A stretch of 64,000 bases of DNA from Barnesiella sp. WM24 (GCF_004570975.1 NZ_SPPC01000015.1:19336-83335); one strand, 5' to 3'. Positions 52,484 through 62,931 are shown, counted from the first letter of the stretch. The notes: generated by a model from the sequence alone, not told the origin. Made by a program: numbers and translations.

Positions 52484-54193
52484 ATGAACGTACTAAAAAA
52501 ATTCATCGTCCCCGCACTCGCCCTCGGCATGCTTGCCTCTTGCTCGGACGACAACAAGTTCGACGGTCCCGAAAACCCGGAAGGTGATGGAAACTCAGTC
52601 ACTATGAGTATTTCTGTTCAATTGCCTGTTGCAACCGGTAGTCGTGCAACTAATGTAGGAAACCCCGCAACTGAAGCCGGTAGCGAAGCAGAATGTACAG
52701 TAAACAGAATGATTATCGTACTTGCCGATAAAGACAATGGATTTATCGACTACGCAGACGCTGTAATTGATGCCCAAGATAATAAAAATATTAAAAACAT
52801 TATCTGCAATGCATCTTTCTCAATCTCTACGCTAACAAATTATCTGCAAAGTCTCAATAATGAAACTTCTGTAAGGGCTTTTGCTTTTTGCAATTACTCA
52901 TCTGATTTCGCTGCTTATTTGAGCACTCTTACCAAAAACGGCAAAACTACCGACTGGATTAATCAATATGCAAGCATAAGTGGAGCAGTGAACGTAACAG
53001 GCAATTGGAATAATGCTATAAAGGCTGATATCCCGATGGCTAACTCTGAAATATTTACAGCAACTCTACCTTCTGCTGCAGATCTCCCCGAACATGACGT
53101 AGATAACCCAATAAAGCTCTCGACTTCAACCAACCCGATAAAAGTAGAGCGCTCTATAGCTCGTTTTGACTTCAAGGACGGATCTGAAAATGAGGACTTC
53201 ACATATAATATCTATGATGAAGAAGACACTAAAATCAACGTTGTCTTAGACCGTATCGCTCTTGTAAACATGAGCACAAAGTATTACTACTTACGCCACA
53301 CAGCACCCGACGGAACAAGTGATGTTGTCGCTGACCTCACAAAGACCACAATCCTTGACGGCACTCACCCGTGGGTTATAGATGTTGACGCTGAAACAAA
53401 AAAGGATTACACCGATGGAGTTTCAAGCGAGGACTTCCTATTCCCTGTCGTATCAAACAATCAGCCCGGTCGTAACTTGTGGTATTCTACTCCCGTATCA
53501 TACTTTGCAAGTGCGGATGAAGATAATGCAGAGTGGACCGGAGAAGCCGGATACAAAGTTTGGCGCTATGTGACCGAAAACACTATTCCTGTTGCTTCAA
53601 AGCAAAAAAATGGTCAGTCAACAGGTATTGTATTCAAAGCAAAACTCGCATTTGAAGGAACCGGAGCCTTGGCAACAGCATTGAATACCGCCAAAGCCAA
53701 CGGCGAAGCAATCTACTTCTACAAAAGCGAAAAGGTAGTGCCTCTTGGTGCAGCAGCCGATGTAAAAAAAGCCAACAAGATTTATGCCGACGCCTTCAAT
53801 GCAGCGGTTAAAGATGATGATCCCACGTCAGCTGAAAGCAAAAAAGCTCTTACCCAGGCAGGTTTCATTATCTACGAACCGGCAGAAGGTGGCAGCTCAT
53901 CACTTGGCGCCTATGACACCAAAGGCGAATACTATATGTATTACTATTATTGGAACCGCCACGATGACAACAACCAGGTCAACGTAATGGCACCTATGGA
54001 ATTCGGCGTTGTAAGAAATCACATCTACAAGCTAAAAGTAGAGGAAATCACCGGTCTCGGACATCCTCGCAAGCCCGAAAACGATCCTGATCCGGAAGAA
54101 CCCGATGATGATGATGAAGAAGGCAATGTCGCAATTGAAATTCACGTTCAAACCGTTGATTGGTCAGTTCGTGAAAACGGCATCAAACTATAA
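52484..54193 (+). CDS. mfa1: Mfa1-type major fimbrial subunit
   Basis: 569 residues. Lipoprotein signal with lipobox MLASC (Cys20) followed by SDDN. Mfa1-family features: a VQLPVATGSRATN segment with an Arg suited for gingipain-like cleavage of the propeptide, EAECTVNRMIIVLAD, ERSIARFDFKDGSENED (conserved V-A-RFD strand), and a C-terminal acceptor strand LKVEEITGLGHPRK plus VDWSVRENGIKL. The mature subunit polymerises by donor-strand exchange into a type V pilus. GC content falls sharply after about codon 35, suggesting that the antigenic part was exchanged. Next gene 40 bp downstream. Confidence 0.9.
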   Translation: MNVLKKFIVPALALGMLASCSDDNKFDGPENPEGDGNSVTMSISVQLPVATGSRATNVGNPATEAGSEAECTVNRMIIVLADKDNGFIDYADAVIDAQDNKNIKNIICNASFSISTLTNYLQSLNNETSVRAFAFCNYSSDFAAYLSTLTKNGKTTDWINQYASISGAVNVTGNWNNAIKADIPMANSEIFTATLPSAADLPEHDVDNPIKLSTSTNPIKVERSIARFDFKDGSENEDFTYNIYDEEDTKINVVLDRIALVNMSTKYYYLRHTAPDGTSDVVADLTKTTILDGTHPWVIDVDAETKKDYTDGVSSEDFLFPVVSNNQPGRNLWYSTPVSYFASADEDNAEWTGEAGYKVWRYVTENTIPVASKQKNGQSTGIVFKAKLAFEGTGALATALNTAKANGEAIYFYKSEKVVPLGAAADVKKANKIYADAFNAAVKDDDPTSAESKKALTQAGFIIYEPAEGGSSSLGAYDTKGEYYMYYYYWNRHDDNNQVNVMAPMEFGVVRNHIYKLKVEEITGLGHPRKPENDPDPEEPDDDDEEGNVAIEIHVQTVDWSVRENGIKL

Positions 54194-54233
54194 CAGAGTC
54201 AATTTAAAATTAGCAACATTTTAACTTTCTTCA

Positions 54234-55280
54234 ATGAAAGGAATAGCTAAACATATCACAGGCATCATGGGGGCGGCATTGACCGCCGCCTCCATGACGC
54301 TTATATCGACCTCATGCAATGCCATATATGAGGATTTACCTGAATGTGCGCCCTCGGCAGTAAATCTGCGGTTTGTATATGAATACAATATGGAGCGGGC
54401 TAATGCATTTCACAATCAGGTCGATTGCCTTACTTTATATGTCTTTGACGAGCAGGGCAATTTAGTGACACGCAGTGTGGAAACTTCATCAACAAGCCTT
54501 GCCGACGAGAGTTTCCGGATGACACTTGAACTTCCCGAAGGAAGCTATCATGCAGTAGCCTATGGCGGCATGGAATGTGAGAAAAGTTCATTCCGCCATC
54601 CTGCATCAACGGCTGAGACTAACAGTCTGTCGGATTTAAAAGTTGAGATGTACCCCGACTGCCTGTCTGATGACGCACGACGTCAATTACACAACCACTT
54701 TTATGGAGCTGTAGACTTCGACGTGACCGCCCACAAGACCACAGAGTCAAAGGTTGAGATGATGCGCAATACCAATACTATTCAGATTGCGTTACAACAC
54801 CTCAACGGCACTCCTATCGACTGCAACGACTTTGACTTTGCCATCTATGATGACAATACGCTCTTTGACGCTGACAATAATCTCATTCCAGCCGGAGAGA
54901 TTACTTATAAGCCATATCTTGCCGAAAATCGTTCGACAGGCACAGTTGGCAGAGCTGACGAAGATGTTCAGGACTGGCACACTGCAATAGCTGAGTTTAC
55001 AACTTCACGCTTAGTGGGAGGCAAACAAGTATCACCTACACTACATATCACCCGCCACAGTGATGGAGAGACAGTAATCAAGTTGCCTCTAATCAATTAT
55101 ATGCTCCTGTTCAAGCAAAATCACGACGAGACCTCACTGATGAGCAATCAAGAGTACCTTGATAGGGAAAATCGTTGGAACTTCATCTTTTTCCTTGATG
55201 AACGCAAAGATAATGCCTGGATAAATACACGTATTGTAATTAACGACTGGGAAGTCCGCATCAACGGCGCCCACTTCTAA
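54234..55280 (+). CDS. mfa2: FimB/Mfa2-type anchor subunit
   Basis: 348 residues. The lipobox ISTSC places the lipidated Cys near residue 28. The FimB/Mfa2 pattern: VNLRFVYEYNMERANAFHNQ, VDCLTLYVFDEQGNLVTRSV, ELPEGSYHAVAYGGMEC and the C-terminal NVVINDWEVR-like strand (IVINDWEVRINGAHF). Mfa2 caps the pilus base and anchors it in the outer membrane, limiting fibre length. Order and length are typical. Confidence 0.92.
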   Translation: MKGIAKHITGIMGAALTAASMTLISTSCNAIYEDLPECAPSAVNLRFVYEYNMERANAFHNQVDCLTLYVFDEQGNLVTRSVETSSTSLADESFRMTLELPEGSYHAVAYGGMECEKSSFRHPASTAETNSLSDLKVEMYPDCLSDDARRQLHNHFYGAVDFDVTAHKTTESKVEMMRNTNTIQIALQHLNGTPIDCNDFDFAIYDDNTLFDADNNLIPAGEITYKPYLAENRSTGTVGRADEDVQDWHTAIAEFTTSRLVGGKQVSPTLHITRHSDGETVIKLPLINYMLLFKQNHDETSLMSNQEYLDRENRWNFIFFLDERKDNAWINTRIVINDWEVRINGAHF

Positions 55281-55343
55281 AACCACCTCTCTCCACCTTA
55301 CAATCACCGCAACCAAACAATAACACAGAGCAATTTAATAATA

Positions 55344-56789
55344 ATGAAATATCTTTACAGGCTCATATTAACAGCAATGCTCGTCACAGTCTCGCTGACT
55401 TCTTGTGACGACAAGACAGCTGTGTCTGATATCCCCATAAATGACGCAGAAGTCTATTTCAGCATTGACATGTCCATGCCTTCAATCAACTCCGGCTCGC
55501 GAAGTTCGACTCCCGACGAAGGATTCTCGACCGACGGCTTCCAACAGGCGACTGAGGCTGAATGTGCCATAAAGAATATGCTTTTGGTGTTTACTGATGT
55601 AAACGACAATACTCTGCTTTTCTCTCTTTTAGGAGAAAGCTCCATTAAACGCGACGACAGCAACAAATCCTTATATAAAGCTGTAACATCCCTAAAGCTC
55701 TCTACCGTAGCAAATACTCTTGCAGGAAAAGAGTTAAACCTATATGTACTTGCCAATCCTCTTCCCGGGCCTTACAATATGCTTAATTCCGGTAACTTTA
55801 TCCTTGATAAAGCTATCTACAACATAAGCGTTCTTGATGACATACAGCTGACAACTCTTGGTTCTCTGCCAATGTCAAACTATGAACGATACAAGATCTC
55901 CGGATTAACTACCTCGGCACTTTACAAACATATATCTGACAGCGACCCATTAATCTTAAATGACTACGCGGAAGGAAGCAGCAACAAGCAACCGCTGCTG
56001 CTTGAACGTTGCGTTGCAAGACTTGACTATAAGGATGGCAGTAAAAACAGTGACAATTCCTATCAAATAGGAGAAAGCGGATATACTGTCAAACTGGAGT
56101 CCCTACAACTCATTAATATCAGTCGTGCAATGTATTGCATGCGCCACACCTCATCAGATGGGTCTGATTCGGAAACCATACTGTTTGGAACAGAAAAAGA
56201 AAAATCAGGATATATAATGGACACTGATGCCGCCTTAAAACGAGGCAATTCTGTTCAACCGGGACATTTTATAAATGAGGGTGGCAAATATTACGCAGAC
56301 AAGGCTACTCCAATTGATGCTCTCACTATTGACCTTGACGGCAAAGGTTATAAATTCTGGAATTACATAACTGAAAACACCCTCCCGTCAATCGAATCTC
56401 AGAAACAAGGTCTCTCAACAGGAATAATACTCCATACAAGAATCATAAATGCACCGGAAAATGTTGACTTGTCCGGCCCAGACCCCATTACTATAAACTA
56501 CCGTGGTGAAGAAATCACAGTTGATTATTCTGCAGCAACAAGCGACAACCCTGCCGGATATTACATTGACTACTTCTATTTCATAAAGCATAATGACAAT
56601 AATATAGACGGACTGATGGGTGTTATGGAATATGGTATCGTCCGCAATAACATATATCGTCTGTCTCTCCTTTCTATTGACGGTCTTCCTCGCCCCTATA
56701 ACCCCGACGGACCTGATGAAGACGACCGCATCGAACTGATGGTGAGGGTGCGCAAGTGGGGTTACCACAAGATTGAATTTGACATGTAA
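55344..56789 (+). CDS. Second Mfa1-like fimbrial subunit
   Basis: 481 residues with lipobox SLTSC (Cys21) and DDK after it. It is paralogous to the first Mfa1: SINSGSRSSTPDEGF cleavage-type region, EAECAIKNMLLVFTDVN, LERCVARLDYKDGSKNSDNS, YKFWNYITENTLPS, NNIYRLSLLSIDGL and the terminal VRKWGYHKIEFDM. It may be a minor shaft or adaptor subunit, or an alternative major subunit. It sits between the anchor and tip-type genes, the position of Mfa3/4-like accessory subunits. Confidence 0.87.
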   Translation: MKYLYRLILTAMLVTVSLTSCDDKTAVSDIPINDAEVYFSIDMSMPSINSGSRSSTPDEGFSTDGFQQATEAECAIKNMLLVFTDVNDNTLLFSLLGESSIKRDDSNKSLYKAVTSLKLSTVANTLAGKELNLYVLANPLPGPYNMLNSGNFILDKAIYNISVLDDIQLTTLGSLPMSNYERYKISGLTTSALYKHISDSDPLILNDYAEGSSNKQPLLLERCVARLDYKDGSKNSDNSYQIGESGYTVKLESLQLINISRAMYCMRHTSSDGSDSETILFGTEKEKSGYIMDTDAALKRGNSVQPGHFINEGGKYYADKATPIDALTIDLDGKGYKFWNYITENTLPSIESQKQGLSTGIILHTRIINAPENVDLSGPDPITINYRGEEITVDYSAATSDNPAGYYIDYFYFIKHNDNNIDGLMGVMEYGIVRNNIYRLSLLSIDGLPRPYNPDGPDEDDRIELMVRVRKWGYHKIEFDM

Positions 56790-56815
56790 TAAACTTTACA
56801 ATTATACTTTCCGCG

Positions 56816-59800
56816 ATGAAAAAGCTGAAACCTGCATATCTACTTAACCTCGTCGCCGCCCTGGCGGTGATGATCGCCGCGCCGTCGTGTAGCGACGACA
56901 CCGACCTTCCTGCGGCATCGGCCGACGGCGATACAGTCATCACCCTGCATGTGCCCAATCCCTCGGCGGCTGAATCGTCACGTTCACGCGCAGCCGGCGA
57001 TGACCCCGACCCCTCCCATGACATCACCACCGAGGAAGGCGCGATAAAGTCGCTCTGGCTCCTTGCCTACGACACCAAGGGCAGCAATCATGTAGTGAAG
57101 CAGCTTCAGTCAAGCGGAGAGGTAAGCTCGGACTACACCACCTACTCCATTCAGTTCACCCCCGGCAGCTACCGATTCTATGTCGTGGCTAACCTTGACA
57201 GCTATATCAACAAGCCCGTGAGCGCGGCTACCGCCGAAGATGAGCTTAAAGCCATGATTCTCCGGTTTTCGCCCGAGAAACTGCCCAATCTTACCGACGG
57301 ACTCCCGATGGCGTGTCTGCCCGACGAGATTGACGAAGCCGACGCCGACGGCATCGTAACCATCGCCCCAGGCGAGAAGAAGCAGGTCCACGCCGACATG
57401 ACATTTCTCTGTGCCAAGGTGCGCTACACGATACTTTTCAACAACGACAAGGACGGATTTTCCTACGACACCTTCGGCGAGTACTCGATAAGCTTTACCG
57501 GAGCGTCGGCAACGGGCGTCATCGCCTCCACCACGCTCCTTCCCGCCGAGTCGTCGCCGGTCGAAGGCTCGTTTGCCCTCGATAAAGTGCCGCTCGAAAG
57601 CGTCGAATATGTAACCGAGACCGTTACCGGCGCATGGCAAGGCACTGTATATCTGCCCGAAAACCTGCCAACCGAAAAGAAGAGTCTTACAACCCTGCTG
57701 CTCAACGCCACGCTTGACGGCTCCGAAGCCGCCCTGCGCTATACCATAACCCTCCCCTCGCCCGAAAAGGTGACTTCAACCGAGAAGCCCGAGAGTCTGC
57801 AGCGCGGTCACTTCTACGACCTCACGGGACGCGTGACCTCGCTCGGCGACCGCCTCGACCTAACAGCCGAGGTTAAAGACTGGACGCTCCTTCAGCTCGT
57901 CTACGACATCCACGGCCCCTACTTCCTGCATGTCGAAAAGACCGAAGTACAGGTGCAGTCGGGAGTCGAGACACTGATAAAGTATGACACCGATGCCGGA
58001 GAGCTTCAATTTGAGTCAGAGAAGCCTGACGGCAAAGACCTCTTTGTATTTTCGACCGTAACCGGCGAGGACGGGGAGAAATATATCTCCGTCTCCGTCA
58101 ACCCCGAGATTCCTGCAAGCTATCGTGAAGTTGAAAGCTACTTCTACATCAAGGCAGCCAACCTCCGCAAGCGCATCGAGGTAAACGCAAGCCTTAACCC
58201 GTTTCTCAACGTGACCCCGACCGAAATCGAGATCAATGTAAGGGAATATATATCTTCAGGCGAATACTCGGCTGAAATCCCTATCAGCTTTACGACCAAT
58301 CTTGACAAAGTGGAAATCTCCGGCTTCGGGGCCTGGGACAGCTCTATCGCCCTCGACGGAAAGATGACTACGACCGAAAAGACCGGCACAAACAATCTTC
58401 TGCTCACAGGAATGAACGGCGGCGACTTCTGGAAGTCAGAGCATACGCTCACCCTTACCTACACCGCAACCACCGGCGGCACCAAAATCGAGGAGACAGT
58501 GACCATCACCGTCAAGCCAAACGTGCTTAACTACCTCATCCATTTCCGCGCACCAACCGACTGGACTCACCCCCACATCTATGTATACCAGTGCCTCCAG
58601 CTTCCCGCCAACCGCAACGACAGCTACAAAAGCAAGACCGTAGGCTATAAAACGTGGAATGATAAAGATAAAAAAGATGACTATGTTGCTGCACTTGAAT
58701 ATTGCTTTACCGGCAAAATAGCGTTCAACGGCTGGAGTTCTGACCCTAATAGCGACAATTATTATAACCAATTAGGGTCTTTTGAAAATGGATTTTTCAT
58801 ATTTGATAAAGAACAAGAGCTTTGGAATTGCACAAAAGACAATTCCGGTATACATTATAATTCTGAGTACGACTTTTGCAAAACCTATCGTGACAGCATA
58901 TCCAACGGGACAAAATATACTTCCTCATGGGTAACCTGCGCAAATTGTGGCAAAAATTATATAAACACAGAAACTGATGGCATCTACACCGGTGGATACA
59001 ATCAGTTGTGGCCCGGTATACAGATGAGAAATGACGGTAACGGATGGTGGACATTTGAATTAAGCGGTGCTGCCACTCCCGGAAAAGCACTCATTATGTT
59101 TACCGACCACCACAATACTTCCACAAATCGTTATCCCGGGCACTTGGAAGTCGGCATACCTTTGTTTGACTATCCAAATCGCGAAGGATGGTTTGACTAC
59201 GCAAACGGAGCCACACAGTTCACAAGCACAAAACCGAAAATGACTAAATATCGTATTTACTGGCCCAACTTCAACAATAAAAAAGCAGCGTACATACATA
59301 TTTGGTTTGCAAATAAAGATATTACTACTTGGGGCACTACCGGCATATTAGACTCAAACTCAGATTATTACCACTATGATTTTGAACTACCGGAAAGTTA
59401 TCCTGCTTCTACTGAAATCAATTATCAAGTTAGACAGGCAGGTGATAACGCCAACAAAAAAGTCACATTAGACAAATTTCAAAAGATCGATGGTGAAGAC
59501 ATCTATGCGATAACGTTAGATTACAACGACAACCTAAATAATTCCGGTAAACCAAAGGAGTATGGTCCAGAACCTGCACTTGCCAACGATACTTACAGAA
59601 TATATTGGGAAAAGAGCAAGGGATGGAGCTATATATGGACTTGGAATTGCTATAACGTAAATCTCCAAGTGTCTGATTATGATGGATTCCAAGGATATAC
59701 AAGCAACGGTATATATAAAGGGACTAACGGCGTACTATACAACTACTTTGATTTTACTGCCACCGATAATAACAATTTCTCATTCAAAGCCAATTTTAAA

Positions 59801-59893
59801 AGGGAAAAAGGCGATGAGGATTGGAATAATGGATCGGGTGAAAAATTAATTCAAAATAGCTATTTTAACAATCGCAGATATTATTTATTATAA
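56816..59893 (+). CDS. Large fimbrial tip-type lipoprotein with starch-binding-like modules
   Basis: 1025 residues. Signal peptide with lipobox APSC, then SDDTD. The first 340 residues are fimbrillin-like (KSLWLLAYDTKGSNHVVKQL, TPGSYRFYVVANLDSYINKP). The middle (about 370-560) resembles beta-sandwich repeats (LNVTPTEIEINVREYI). From about 571, three CBM26-like modules follow (NYLIHFRAPTDWTHPHIYVYQ at 571, YRIYWPNFNNKKAAYIHIWF at 811, TYRIYWEKSKGWSYIWTW at 925), plus a CxxC (TCANCGK). The DNA becomes AT-rich at about 58640 (residue 608), so the binding end appears to be acquired. It is probably a pilus tip adhesin for glycans. Confidence 0.82.
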   Translation: MKKLKPAYLLNLVAALAVMIAAPSCSDDTDLPAASADGDTVITLHVPNPSAAESSRSRAAGDDPDPSHDITTEEGAIKSLWLLAYDTKGSNHVVKQLQSSGEVSSDYTTYSIQFTPGSYRFYVVANLDSYINKPVSAATAEDELKAMILRFSPEKLPNLTDGLPMACLPDEIDEADADGIVTIAPGEKKQVHADMTFLCAKVRYTILFNNDKDGFSYDTFGEYSISFTGASATGVIASTTLLPAESSPVEGSFALDKVPLESVEYVTETVTGAWQGTVYLPENLPTEKKSLTTLLLNATLDGSEAALRYTITLPSPEKVTSTEKPESLQRGHFYDLTGRVTSLGDRLDLTAEVKDWTLLQLVYDIHGPYFLHVEKTEVQVQSGVETLIKYDTDAGELQFESEKPDGKDLFVFSTVTGEDGEKYISVSVNPEIPASYREVESYFYIKAANLRKRIEVNASLNPFLNVTPTEIEINVREYISSGEYSAEIPISFTTNLDKVEISGFGAWDSSIALDGKMTTTEKTGTNNLLLTGMNGGDFWKSEHTLTLTYTATTGGTKIEETVTITVKPNVLNYLIHFRAPTDWTHPHIYVYQCLQLPANRNDSYKSKTVGYKTWNDKDKKDDYVAALEYCFTGKIAFNGWSSDPNSDNYYNQLGSFENGFFIFDKEQELWNCTKDNSGIHYNSEYDFCKTYRDSISNGTKYTSSWVTCANCGKNYINTETDGIYTGGYNQLWPGIQMRNDGNGWWTFELSGAATPGKALIMFTDHHNTSTNRYPGHLEVGIPLFDYPNREGWFDYANGATQFTSTKPKMTKYRIYWPNFNNKKAAYIHIWFANKDITTWGTTGILDSNSDYYHYDFELPESYPASTEINYQVRQAGDNANKKVTLDKFQKIDGEDIYAITLDYNDNLNNSGKPKEYGPEPALANDTYRIYWEKSKGWSYIWTWNCYNVNLQVSDYDGFQGYTSNGIYKGTNGVLYNYFDFTATDNNNFSFKANFKREKGDEDWNNGSGEKLIQNSYFNNRRYYLL

Positions 59894-59904
59894 TCCGACA
59901 ATCA

Positions 59905-62772
59905 ATGGTAAAGCGACTCATAACATATACGATAGCATGTCTTGCATTGGCGGCATGCAGCGACGACGAGAAATATGTGGTTGAACCCGCAGGTGACGAT
60001 TCAACCATCACCTTCTCTATCTCCATCCCGGATCCGGAAAAGGTGGTGAGCCGTGCCGGCGAAGACACCGCCTTCGAGCGTAAGCTCAACGACCTGTCGG
60101 TGATGATATATGACGCCGAGGGCACGCTGCTGCAAAAGGAGATAGGCGTGAAGGACTTCACCACCCCCGCCGGCGACAACAACAAGACCCGCGTCACCGT
60201 CATGCTCAACGATAAAGCGAAGGGCTATCAAGGCAGCGCGACGACTTATATCGTGGCAAATGCCAAGCATCTGCTCACCGACGCCAACACCGCCACAACC
60301 GACCTGCTAAAGGGCGTGACCACGACCGCCACGCTTCCCGCCGCAGAGGGTTTTCTGATGTCGGGCAAGGTGGAGAGCAAGCTTAACTCCGCCTCTCTGC
60401 TCACAACGCCCGTGACCCTGATACGCACCGAGGCTAAAATCACTGTCGTGAACAAAGCCACCACCACCTTCACCCATTCAACCACAGCGCTCTACAACAG
60501 CGCCGACGAGGGGCATGCAGTAGCCGGAGCCGACGGCGGTCTCTACTGCGAGGCGACTGAGACAGCGGGTGATTTCGTGACCAAACCCATATACACCTAT
60601 CCCTGCAAAAACGCTGAAGGCAATACATTTATCATCGTTAAAGGCACCTACAACGGGATTGAATACTATTACCGCATCAACTTCAGGAAGGTGACGGAGG
60701 AAGCGACTGAAAATGAATATCTCGACCTGCAGCCCAACCACTGGTATGAGGTGCAGATTAATTCTGTGACCGGGGCGGGCTACGAAAGTGCCGAAGAAGC
60801 GGCGAGCCATCCGGCAAGCAACGACATCGATGTGGAGATTTATGACCATGTGCCGGAGGTGTTTGACATGGCGTTTGACGGCACCCATGAGCTTGGCGTC
60901 ACCGACATCATCGCCTATACCGGAACTGACAGCGGCACCGCCGAACTATATGTAAAATACTACTCGAAGAATGACGCCGACATGGCTACAGCACCGAAGC
61001 CGGAATGTGACGCCCGATGGCTCAAAATAGCTCCCACCCCTGAACTTGTAGAGGGTCACGACGACTCGGCGACCCCGGGAAAAGTGGTGAAATACAAGCT
61101 TACATTTCAGACTACCGACGAGCTCGGCTCTCTCGAGACTCTGATCACCACCACCTGGCAGGGGCTGAAACGCGAGACCCTGGTGACATGGGACCGCGTG
61201 TTTGACGGCAACGCCATCTCCACAGCCAAACTTACAATCCATCCTACCGACGGCTCGGGCGACAAGGTGATTAATGACTACTGGACATTTCTCGCAGGCA
61301 ACGGCACCGGAAGCGCTGCTACGGGTGAAGCCCCTAAACTGTTTGGCATACAGCACGAAAAGATGGGCGGAAAAGTGCGCAACGAGGGCTTCCACTTCCC
61401 GGTGATGTATGGCAAAAGAGGGGAGACGAAGGAAGAGCGCTGGAGCTACAGCTATGATGTGGTCACCAAAATAAATACGAGCGACTATGACTGCAAGCTT
61501 GAGATTACCGGCGATGACGCGATAAAGAATTATGTCAGTGCTAACGCGGGAACAACTCCTGGCGGATATTTTTCTTTCACCCTGACCCGCGCAGGAAACG
61601 CATCGACCGGCAACGACGGGTCGATCGCCACAAATGACTACACCTACGCCACGGGTAAACTTACTCTGACGCTGACTCCAAGAAACCGCACGGAGGCTGA
61701 GACACGCGTAGCTCAACGATATGTATTTGACCTGTACCACACCGGATTTTTCCACTACGACAGCGGCAGTCCCTACGCCTACAAAACAGAAGCCAACGAC
61801 GCGGGTTACTACTATTACGAGGTGCTTCCGGTAGACGGCGCGACACTCCGCACCCGCTATCTGCTTGACCGCAACATCGGCGCGAAGGCGGCGGGAATGT
61901 ATATCCAGACCGTGAGCGGCGGCAGCCACGTGACTGACAATGTATGGCCCTTTGACGAGGAATCGGCGGGCGGCTACTACCGCGTCGCAGATAAAGGAAC
62001 CAACTATTCAGACCCGACTATGGTCGACGGCATCACCCCTCCGGGCTACCGTGTGCCGATGCAGCGCATGTGGGATGCCATCCGCAACTCGGCAAACTAT
62101 GTGGCACATCAGTCATCAGTAGGCTCGACATCCTATTTCACCTCCTACTACAAGACCAAAGTGACCGACAACGGCATGTCGCGCGATGAACTTATCTATT
62201 TCCCCAAGGCCCGCTTCATCGACGACGGCAACAACAGCGGTGACGCCAATTCGGGCTACTACTGGAGCAGCACAGCCTCCGCAGGAACAGAAAAAGAAGA
62301 AATCGGGCGCTGGCTGAAATGTCTGCAACTCAGCGGTGGCGTGACATCTTACATCAACGGTAATGTCGAGAAGTATTACATGTCGGTGCGCTGCATCAAT
62401 GACATCCCCGATGACCAGGCTTACAACGTCACCTCATTCAATGTCAAAGGTGCGACCCACGTATTTCTATACAAAGGCGACGTCACCGACAAGGAGTATA
62501 CCACCTCTTGGCCGGGACACGCCATAGGCAACTCCTCGACAGCCGACCAATTCTTCAACTTCGTGTATGAAAGCACGGTCTACAAGGCAGAGGATCTCAA
62601 AGTAATCTTCAACTACGTGGACGAGACCGGCAAAATCACGACCGTCAGCAAGAATGGCATCGACGGGCTGATTGGAGCCGAAGGATGGGAGGCAAAAGAC
62701 CTCGTCGGAAAGGATGTGGAAGTCGACTGGAAAGCAAAACCGATAACGATAACTTATAAATATAACGATTAG
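59905..62772 (+). CDS. Large fimbrial tip-type lipoprotein with FISUMP-like and starch-binding-like ends
   Basis: 955 residues. Lipobox LAAC (Cys18) and SDDEK. Residues 25-300 are fimbrillin-like (KLNDLSVMIYDAEGTLL, TTYIVANAKHLLTDANT). A FISUMP-like segment follows at about 640-828: LLDRNIGAKAAGMYIQT, DGITPPGYRVPMQRMWDA, NSGYYWSSTASAGTEKE, YMSVRCIND. The last 110 residues are CBM26-like (THVFLYKGDVTDKEYTTSWPGH, VYKAEDLKVIFNYVDETG). It starts 12 bp after the preceding tip gene and ends the operon before a strong terminator. It is likely a second tip or adaptor protein with glycan-binding ability. Confidence 0.82.
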   Translation: MVKRLITYTIACLALAACSDDEKYVVEPAGDDSTITFSISIPDPEKVVSRAGEDTAFERKLNDLSVMIYDAEGTLLQKEIGVKDFTTPAGDNNKTRVTVMLNDKAKGYQGSATTYIVANAKHLLTDANTATTDLLKGVTTTATLPAAEGFLMSGKVESKLNSASLLTTPVTLIRTEAKITVVNKATTTFTHSTTALYNSADEGHAVAGADGGLYCEATETAGDFVTKPIYTYPCKNAEGNTFIIVKGTYNGIEYYYRINFRKVTEEATENEYLDLQPNHWYEVQINSVTGAGYESAEEAASHPASNDIDVEIYDHVPEVFDMAFDGTHELGVTDIIAYTGTDSGTAELYVKYYSKNDADMATAPKPECDARWLKIAPTPELVEGHDDSATPGKVVKYKLTFQTTDELGSLETLITTTWQGLKRETLVTWDRVFDGNAISTAKLTIHPTDGSGDKVINDYWTFLAGNGTGSAATGEAPKLFGIQHEKMGGKVRNEGFHFPVMYGKRGETKEERWSYSYDVVTKINTSDYDCKLEITGDDAIKNYVSANAGTTPGGYFSFTLTRAGNASTGNDGSIATNDYTYATGKLTLTLTPRNRTEAETRVAQRYVFDLYHTGFFHYDSGSPYAYKTEANDAGYYYYEVLPVDGATLRTRYLLDRNIGAKAAGMYIQTVSGGSHVTDNVWPFDEESAGGYYRVADKGTNYSDPTMVDGITPPGYRVPMQRMWDAIRNSANYVAHQSSVGSTSYFTSYYKTKVTDNGMSRDELIYFPKARFIDDGNNSGDANSGYYWSSTASAGTEKEEIGRWLKCLQLSGGVTSYINGNVEKYYMSVRCINDIPDDQAYNVTSFNVKGATHVFLYKGDVTDKEYTTSWPGHAIGNSSTADQFFNFVYESTVYKAEDLKVIFNYVDETGKITTVSKNGIDGLIGAEGWEAKDLVGKDVEVDWKAKPITITYKYND

Positions 62773-62893
62773 GTACATAGCGATTTTTAATGGTAGATTG
62801 ATTTAAAAAGATAGTTAGTTGACTTAGATTAGGTACTTATAAATATCACTTTTCAAGTATCTGTCTCGTGTTGGTCACGCGGCAGATGCGACT

Positions 62894-62931
62894 GCGACCG
62901 CCGGGCCCAATCCCGCGGTCGCTGCTTTTTT
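62894..62931 (+). terminator. Terminator of the pilus operon
   Basis: GCGACCGC (62894-62901) pairs with GCGGTCGC (62915-62922), extended inside by GGG/CCC, and TTTTTT follows at 62926. Strong intrinsic terminator about 120 bp after the last pilus gene; the space between shows no gene. Confidence 0.9.

Noticed and set aside
60946..61929. 327-residue minus-strand open frame
   Set aside because: Shadow of the GC-rich tip-protein gene; no family features and no promoter.
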